DNA of 10,702 bases from Holosporales bacterium (lineage in GTDB: Bacteria; Pseudomonadota; Alphaproteobacteria; RUG11792): positions 1 to 10,702 of the forward strand of contig JAIRZU010000060.1 of assembly GCA_031267075.1 (NCBI GenBank), read 5' to 3'. The notes beneath the pieces are model-generated. The model had not been told where the DNA came from, searched no databases, and worked only from the letters and a program-made list of their open reading frames with translations. The translations under genes and the position numbers were made by a program. Shown piece after piece: positions 6,471 through 10,702 of the stretch (positions within the stretch are counted from its first letter, which is position 1; every line of letters starts with the position of its first letter).

Positions 6471-6500
6471 GATGATCTTCAGGTAAGATGAATTTGTACA
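6460..6500 (+). repeat. Direct repeat copy 2: lysC 3'-end remnant
   Basis: In the lysC reading phase this copy still reads T-A-H-K-M-I-F-R-stop, against T-I-H-K-M-I-F-G-stop in lysC, and similarity continues past the stop (GATGAATTTGTACA). It overlaps the last codons of the 647-aa gene. It is best explained as the scar of a duplication or insertion at the end of lysC. Confidence 0.75.
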
Positions 6501-6547
6501 ACCTGCCTAAGTTCAAACACATATGAGACAAAAATAGCAGATGTTGT

Positions 6548-6596
6548 GAACGGAAATATGTGTGTAACTCAGCAGAGTTATGCCCATATTCCGTTC
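6548..6596. repeat. Large imperfect palindrome downstream of the 647-aa gene
   Basis: GAACGGAAATATG...TAACTC (6548-6570) pairs with GAGTTA...CATATTCCGTTC (6575-6596) around an AGCA loop. The outer stem is about 12 bp with one bulge, then an internal loop, then 6 bp. It might end the transcript of the 647-aa gene, but no T-run follows. It could also be a small mobile palindromic element. The gene-free stretch 6501-6837 otherwise holds only the promoter of the HU gene. A reverse-strand frame there (6623-6823) has no supporting signal. Confidence 0.5.
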
Positions 6597-6758
6597 ATAC
6601 CCAAAGGCCTCTAGAATGAGTATTAAGACTTATTCGTTAGGTGAGGAGGCGACATTATGGGTTGAAATGACTCACTCCTATGGAGTACGTTGGTAATGTT
6701 CTTGAGGCAGCTGAGTTGTCTTATGGGGGATAAACTTATTACAATCACAAAATTTAGA

Positions 6759-6788
6759 TTGACGCTCGAATGCTTTCGATAGTAGCAT
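6759..6788 (+). promoter_or_regulatory. Probable promoter of the HU gene and tRNA-Val
   Basis: TTGACG (6759-6764, 5 of 6 matches) and TAGCAT (6783-6788, 4 of 6) are 18 bp apart. The start would fall near 6795, giving a leader of about 43 nt. Confidence 0.45.
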
Positions 6789-6837
6789 GAGGCATATTGG
6801 TGGTCAGTTAGACTGTGTTTCAAGGGTTTGAGGAAAA

Positions 6838-7122
6838 ATGAATAGGGTTGAGTTGGTCTCTAGTATAGCTGGGGCCGCAGAGCTAAAGAAGGCGGATGCC
6901 GATAAGATGTTGAGTGCCTTCATTGAGACTGTGAAGGCTGTGTTGGCTCGCGGGGAAGAGATTCGCCTCGTTGGGTTTGGTACGTTTATGACAACGCACA
7001 GGAGTGCAACGGAAGGACGGAATATGAGGACAGGGGCTCCGATGAAGATCCCAGCTCGTGACCTCCCAAAGTTTCGGGCAGGAAAGCAATTGAAGGACGC
7101 TGTTGCAAAACGTTCGAAGTAA
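6838..7122 (+). CDS. hupB: DNA-binding protein HU (histone-like)
   Basis: This is a small dimeric nucleoid protein that bends and compacts DNA. The 94 residues match the HU/IHF family throughout: helical N-terminal half (MNRVELVSSIAG, KADADKML), GFGTF at 46-50, the DNA-binding beta-arm GRNMRTG around 60-66, IPARDLPKF and the C-terminal AGKQLKDAV. The odd point is Met63 where nearly all HU and IHF proteins carry the proline that wedges into DNA at the arm tip. GAGG (6830-6833) lies 4 nt before the ATG. The tRNA-Val gene starts 16 nt after the stop, so both are probably on one transcript. The single-gene HU of alphaproteobacteria is commonly named hupB; IHF is less likely from the overall sequence. 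Confidence 0.9.
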   Translation: MNRVELVSSIAGAAELKKADADKMLSAFIETVKAVLARGEEIRLVGFGTFMTTHRSATEGRNMRTGAPMKIPARDLPKFRAGKQLKDAVAKRSK

Positions 7123-7138
7123 CCCCGATGAATATGTT

Positions 7139-7213
7139 GGGCGATTGGCTCAGTGGTAGAGCATCTCGTTTACACCGAGAGGGTCGGCGGTTCGAATCCG
7201 TCATCGCCCACCA
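7139..7213 (+). tRNA. tRNA-Val (anticodon TAC)
   Basis: A complete cloverleaf is visible. The acceptor stem GGGCGAT pairs with ATCGCCC, and A73 and an encoded CCA follow (7211-7213). The D arm is GCTCAGTGGTAGAGC. The anticodon stem TCTCG/CGAGA holds the loop TTTACAC with TAC at 7171-7173. The T arm has GGTTCGAATCC. It follows the HU gene by 16 nt, an order also seen in other alphaproteobacteria. The 83 nt from here to dsbD are T-rich at first, then hold a CGGGCG/CGCCCG hairpin (7253-7280). Confidence 0.97.
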
Positions 7214-7296
7214 TTTTGTTTTCCTGTTGTTGCTTGTTTTGCTTTCTGCCTGCGGGCGAGTAGGGAAGCTGGAACGCCCGGAGGGTTTGAGGTATT

Positions 7297-8997
7297 GTGC
7301 GGCTTCTTCGTAGTTTGCTACTTTGTTTCGTGGTGGCCTTTGCGCTATCATGTGCAGCTTTCTCAGATGTAACATTCAGGACGTCTAGTAGCAGTCACTC
7401 TGATTCTGGTGTGGAGACCGTTGTGGTAGCGGCAGACTTCGAGGTTCAGGACGGGGAGCACTTCTCCGCGATGGAAGGAAAGGGACGGGGTGGAGCACCA
7501 CGCATCACCTGGAAGAACGCTGAGGTCCTTGATATCGTGTGGCCTCAATCTGTGGATATCGCGGGGCCTGATGGATTGCCGAGTGGCTACAAAGGATACA
7601 CCAGCAGCTTCTCCGTTTTTTACAAGCTAAGAATTCTCGATAAAGATTCACCGGTATCGTATGACATGTTCTACGTTGTATGCAGTAACTCGTGTATCCC
7701 ACAACACAAAGCTGGGGTCTTGGCTTTGAATGAGATGCTAACTCAGGAGGACCTCGACGGCATTAACTGGAGCAACGTGGAGAAGCCATCTGATGCGCAA
7801 TCAGGCTTCCTATTAGTGCTGCTCTTCGGCCTACTTGGAGGAGTCATCCTAAACTGTATGCCGTGTGTTTTCCCGGTCATCTTGATCAAGATATTCACGC
7901 TGATGAAGGTGTCCGATGGGATGAGGAGAAACATAAGAATCCACGGCTTAGCCAGCCTCCTAGGAATGGTCAGTGTATTCGTGATTCTTGGGACTATTCT
8001 TAGTGTGCTACGTCCCGCGATATCAGGGCTTGGTTGGGGATTCCACATGCAAAACCCAATCGTCGTCTACCTGATGTTGCTGACCTTCTTCGCATGCAGC
8101 CTGCACTTCTGGGGCCTCCTGAAATTCAGCATCAGTGGATTACCGAGGGTCAAGCTTGAGGTCAACAACAAGTACGTAATGTCGTTTCTCAGCGGAGCAT
8201 TGGGAGGTCTAGCATCATCGGCATGTGTCGGTCCATTCTCTGGAGTAGCGATTGCAAGTGCATTGTTAAACAGTAGCTTCGCGCAATCAATAGCTGTCTT
8301 TACGGCGATAGGAATCGGAGCCGGCGTACCGTTCCTAGGGCTATCGATATTTCCAGGTATCATAAATAAACTCCCAAAGCCCGGGAAATGGCTCGCTACG
8401 TTCGAAGAGTTCATGGGATTCGCAATGCTGCTGTCATGCACATGGCCCATTTGGATCCTGCTATCCCAGATCTCACCGGCGAAGGTCATGCTAGTGATAT
8501 CGTGTTGCATCGTCATATCACTCTTCGCTTGGCTCTTGAACAGATTTGGTAGCAGTAGGATTTTCAGGGGCGTTGCACTAGCTGGCATATGTATAAGCGT
8601 CTTGTCTGGCGGTTACCTAACATCTGGCTCCAAAAGCAACAAGGAGGAAATCCCATGGATCAGCTACTCGGACAAAGTGGTTGATGATGCGAAGGCCTGG
8701 GGGGAAGCCATCTTCCTCAACTTCACAGCGTCGTGGTGCCTCAATTGCCAGTTCAACGAAACCGCCTTCGAGGATGATGATATAATCTTCGAATTTCAAA
8801 AGAGGAAGATCAAGGCGGTAAAGTGCGACTGGACAAACAAGAGCGATAAAATTGCTGATATGATAAAGGAGTATGGCGCAGCCGCAGTACCGCTATATGT
8901 CTACTATCCCGGGAAGGGGAAGGACTTCATCGTGCTCCCAAGCATCCTTAAAAAGCAAACCCTGCTCGATGCATTTGCGAAGGGAGATTCAATGTGA
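7297..8997 (+). CDS. dsbD: Thiol:disulfide interchange protein DsbD (ScsB-like N-terminal domain)
   Basis: This inner-membrane protein carries electrons from cytoplasmic thioredoxin to periplasmic proteins to reduce disulfides. All three modules are present. A signal peptide (about residues 1-23) leads to a periplasmic alpha domain with Cys129-SNS-Cys133 (CSNSCIP, like ScsB-type proteins). The membrane beta domain of several helices has NCMPCVFPV (Cys187, Cys190) and SSACVGPFSG (Cys310); Cys190 and Cys310 should be the redox pair. The C-terminal thioredoxin-like gamma domain has the active site WCLNC (Cys481, Cys484) and a cis-proline (AAVPLY). At 566 residues the length is normal. The start is GTG 7297 with GAGG (7289-7292) 4 nt upstream, which gives a clean signal peptide. 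The stop overlaps lspA by 4 nt. It may keep Cys-containing exported proteins reduced; that link to the neighbouring secreted proteins is inference. Confidence 0.92.
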   Translation: MRLLRSLLLCFVVAFALSCAAFSDVTFRTSSSSHSDSGVETVVVAADFEVQDGEHFSAMEGKGRGGAPRITWKNAEVLDIVWPQSVDIAGPDGLPSGYKGYTSSFSVFYKLRILDKDSPVSYDMFYVVCSNSCIPQHKAGVLALNEMLTQEDLDGINWSNVEKPSDAQSGFLLVLLFGLLGGVILNCMPCVFPVILIKIFTLMKVSDGMRRNIRIHGLASLLGMVSVFVILGTILSVLRPAISGLGWGFHMQNPIVVYLMLLTFFACSLHFWGLLKFSISGLPRVKLEVNNKYVMSFLSGALGGLASSACVGPFSGVAIASALLNSSFAQSIAVFTAIGIGAGVPFLGLSIFPGIINKLPKPGKWLATFEEFMGFAMLLSCTWPIWILLSQISPAKVMLVISCCIVISLFAWLLNRFGSSRIFRGVALAGICISVLSGGYLTSGSKSNKEEIPWISYSDKVVDDAKAWGEAIFLNFTASWCLNCQFNETAFEDDDIIFEFQKRKIKAVKCDWTNKSDKIADMIKEYGAAAVPLYVYYPGKGKDFIVLPSILKKQTLLDAFAKGDSM

Positions 8998-9461
8998 CCA
9001 ATCTACAGAAGGCTCACTTTTTCAGTATCTTCCTTGGACTATTTGTGATCGTGTTTGATCAGGCATCCAAGTGGAGCGTGCTGGCTTTCCTTGAGAGAGG
9101 AAGTGTGGTTGAGGTATGCAAGTACGTCAACATCATACTCTCATATAACCTTGGCACCAGTTTCGGATTGCTATCGCCAGCGACAGAAACCCAAAGATGC
9201 CTGATCATCGTGTTATCCGTATTATGCATATCATTCCTCATTTACGTCTTCTGCAAGCTGAGAGTCATAACCGAGAAGGTGCTGTGTGGTGCACTGATAG
9301 GTGGCGCCATCAGCAATCTCATAGACAGATTCATTCACGGTGGGGTAGTTGATTTCGTTGATGCTCACTACGAAGGCTGGCACTGGCCGGCTTTCAATGT
9401 CGCCGACTCAGTCATTTCACTAAGCGCCATCTTTCTCATCATCACATCTCTTCGCCGGTAG
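8994..9461 (+). CDS. lspA: Lipoprotein signal peptidase (signal peptidase II)
   Basis: This inner-membrane aspartyl protease removes the signal peptide of diacylglyceryl-modified prolipoproteins. Visible are four hydrophobic segments and the conserved blocks FDQASK (Asp22), YNLGTSFG (51-58), GGAISNLIDR (103-112), VVDFVD with Asp120, and FNVADSVI with Asp138. By alignment with characterised LspA, Asp120 and Asp138 form the catalytic pair. At 155 residues it is typical. The GTG start at 8994 overlaps the dsbD stop (GTGA), and GGAG (8983-8986) lies 7 nt upstream, so translation is probably coupled to dsbD. Its presence implies that the organism makes lipoproteins. The 116 nt after the stop hold no gene. 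Confidence 0.95.
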   Translation: MTNLQKAHFFSIFLGLFVIVFDQASKWSVLAFLERGSVVEVCKYVNIILSYNLGTSFGLLSPATETQRCLIIVLSVLCISFLIYVFCKLRVITEKVLCGALIGGAISNLIDRFIHGGVVDFVDAHYEGWHWPAFNVADSVISLSAIFLIITSLRR

Positions 9462-9536
9462 CCCGCGCTTTGTTGTATTGAGGCCCACCTCCAGCACCTC
9501 CCCCTCGCCACCAGAATCAAGACTTGCGGAAGGGGG

Positions 9537-9565
9537 TTGAAGAGAGCCACATTATGTGCTCTAAT
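9537..9565 (+). promoter_or_regulatory. Promoter of tRNA-Gln(CTG)
   Basis: TTGAAG (9537-9542) and TCTAAT (9560-9565, 5 of 6 matches) are 17 bp apart. The predicted start near 9572 is about 6 nt before the mature tRNA, the usual arrangement for a single tRNA gene. Confidence 0.6.
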
Positions 9566-9577
9566 ACAAAGTGGTGA

Positions 9578-9651
9578 TGGGAGATAGTTTAGCGGTAGAA
9601 CTACCGGCTCTGGACCGGTCAACCTTGGTTCGAATCCAGGTCTCCCAGCCA
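9578..9651 (+). tRNA. tRNA-Gln (anticodon CTG)
   Basis: The acceptor stem TGGGAGA pairs with TCTCCCA, followed by G73 and encoded CCA (9649-9651). The U1-A72 pair with G73 is a Gln identity feature. The anticodon stem ACCGG/CCGGT holds the loop CTCTGGA with CTG at 9610-9612, reading CAG codons. The T arm GGTTCGAATCC is intact. It ends 25 bp before the stop of the convergent gene at 9677-10575. Confidence 0.95.
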
Positions 9652-9676
9652 CATTTCAAAGCCGGTCTTCTCGTAG

Positions 9677-10575
9677 CTAGGCTGGGTCCTCGGCTGGAGG
9701 TGGTGTGGCTCTCTTGTAAACAATATAGGTTTCAGGACGGGTGGGCACGGCGGTCGAGTAACGTATCTTGTCTCGTATGAAGTACTTCACACTCAGCTTG
9801 TCCTTCATTGTTTCGGAGAGTTCCTCGTACTTCAGGTCTGCTATCAGACACTCCTCACGGAGTTGAGAGGATAGTGCCCTTTGCGCTTTTGCGAGGTAGT
9901 GTATGAATGCTAATTCATCGATCGCGAAGCGGGTTAGCTCTTCGGCTATCGGGTTGGCGCGCAGTAGTTCAGGTATGCTGAGGCTAGCTGGTATGGTGCT
10001 TGTGGTTGATTCAGTGCTGCTAAGGCTGCTCGTTGTGTCTGTATAGCCGAGAAGACAGTAGCTCGATGAGTTCATTTCCACGGTGCATAGTTGCGGCAGC
10101 CCGGCTGCAGCGGCATACATGCTGTAACAGGAGCTTGCGTATGTAAGGCACTCGCGTTTCCATGCCCAACACGCCCTGATTTGTTGCATGTCCGTGCTAC
10201 CATCCGCTTCCTCTAACTGGCGATGGATCACATGCCTTATGGCGGTTCTTATGCATTCCGGTTGTGGTATGCACTTGTATAGGTCATCCGCGAGCTGTAT
10301 CGTTCCGTTAATCAGCCATTGCTGGTGCGTGACTAGGAACAGACTTGTTGGAGGCTGGCCTTCCGTCGCAGCCTTTGGTGGTGTTCCCACCAGTTTCTCA
10401 AGAGCCGCTATTCTCTCCCTCAGTTCCTTGTTCTCCTGGAACAGCGTCCTAGCTGGAACCAAAGCTCTCTCAACTACAGGACTCTCTCTCTCTCTAGAAC
10501 TTCCTCACTTCCATACACCTCTGTCATTCCTGTAACACATAGTGCTACCGTTAAACTTACCAATTTGCTTTTCAT
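9677..10575 (-). CDS. Predicted secreted Cys-containing protein, out of frame at an (AG)7 tract (likely phase-variable)
   Basis: Unknown family. On the complement, AGGGAGGA (10589-10582) lies 6 nt before ATG 10575. The leader MKSKLVSLTVALCVTG followed by MTEVYGSEE matches the array leaders. As read, translation ends at TAG 10476-10474 after 33 codons, just behind an (AG)7 run (10495-10482). The following 261-codon frame otherwise has only a TTG start without a ribosome site. Removing one AG (or adding two) fuses both into 298 residues, reading VLERESPVVERALVPAR across the joint. The mature part has a leucine-zipper-like segment (ENKELRERIAALEKL, about 47-61), eight Cys, a Ser/Thr-rich linker (TDTTSSLSSTESTTST), a helical second half and a Pro-rich tail. 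A forward-strand frame over 10188-10535 is a shadow. It lies between two convergent tRNA-Gln genes. Confidence 0.7.
10482..10495 (-). repeat. Dinucleotide repeat (AG)7 inside the 9677-10575 gene
   Basis: Seven AG units on the coding strand (CT on the given strand) sit between codons for the leader and the mature protein, exactly where the frame breaks. Six or nine units would give one open frame; seven and eight would not. Confidence 0.75.
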
Positions 10576-10678
10576 TAGGATTCCTCCCTTAAAGGTTAAT
10601 CTTCTAGATATATGATACAGTGGGAAGGGTTACTATTTAGTTAACGGATGAAATTATTTTTAAGAAAAGACACACTAC

Positions 10679-10702
10679 TGGCTGGGGCACCAGGATTCGA
10701 AC
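10679..10702 (-). tRNA. 3' end of a second tRNA, probably tRNA-Gln (partial)
   Basis: The complement reads the T loop (GTTCGAATCC), then TGCCCCA, G and CCA at 10681-10679. A72 together with G73 is the same Gln identity combination as in the tRNA at 9578, so this may be the TTG isoacceptor. The anticodon lies outside the window. Confidence 0.75.

Noticed and set aside
6623..6823. Reverse-strand frame of 66 codons in the intergenic region before the HU gene
   Set aside because: No ribosome site or recognisable motif, and it overlaps the likely HU promoter.
10188..10535. Plus-strand frame of 115 codons at the right end
   Set aside because: It is antisense to the gene at 9677-10575 and includes the CT repeat; its Ser/Leu/Cys-rich product looks like a shadow.
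10600..10640. Possible promoter for the 9677-10575 gene (TATCAT on the minus strand)
   Set aside because: A -10-like hexamer exists, but no -35 match lies at acceptable spacing, so I do not call it.
1..10702. CRISPR array, rRNA genes or prophage modules
   Set aside because: No regularly spaced repeats, no rRNA-like segments and no phage structural or integrase motifs were seen on either strand.

Overview
The window looks like part of the chromosome of an intracellular or host-associated alphaproteobacterium, most likely of Rickettsiales or Holosporales type. The reasons are a compact set of housekeeping genes (hpf, lysC, hup followed at once by tRNA-Val, dsbD-lspA), a transposase remnant, and many small secreted proteins of no known family. 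Base composition is fairly balanced by eye, which does not fit the most AT-rich Rickettsia-like genomes. The order hup then tRNA-Val is familiar from alphaproteobacteria. The lineage is an inference.

Layout. 1-197 (-): 5' part of a decayed transposase, cut by the window edge. 357-2481 (+): tandem array of five small genes that share a leader-peptide design (Lys/Arg start, short hydrophobic stretch, then a V-x-G/A-like junction) but have very different mature parts. Gene 1 ends in an intrinsic terminator. Genes 2-5 follow a good sigma70-type promoter and probably form one operon closed by a hairpin at 2506-2548. 2702-4400 (+): hpf and lysC, 13 nt apart. 4527-6470 (+): a 647-residue secreted protein of unknown family with its own near-consensus promoter. 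It is framed by a 41-bp direct repeat that copies the 3' end of lysC. 6838-7213 (+): HU gene and tRNA-Val(TAC). 7297-9461 (+): dsbD and lspA, overlapping by 4 nt. 9578-9651 (+): tRNA-Gln(CTG). 9677-10575 (-): another leader-bearing secreted protein. 10679-10702 (-): 3' end of a second tRNA with Gln identity features.

The most interesting signal is a family of predicted secreted proteins (seven members here) in which two members look like on/off contingency genes. The fourth array gene is split exactly at a run of eight G, and one extra G restores an ORF homologous to the next gene. The 9677-10575 gene is split exactly at an (AG)7 tract, and losing one AG unit restores a 298-residue protein that starts with the same kind of leader. 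Two independent slippage tracts breaking two members of one family suggest phase variation of a secreted or surface/effector repertoire. Assembly error or simple decay cannot be excluded from one sequence.

The housekeeping genes are ordinary, apart from Met in place of the usual DNA-intercalating Pro63 in the HU-like protein. No CRISPR array, rRNA or recognisable integrase is visible.
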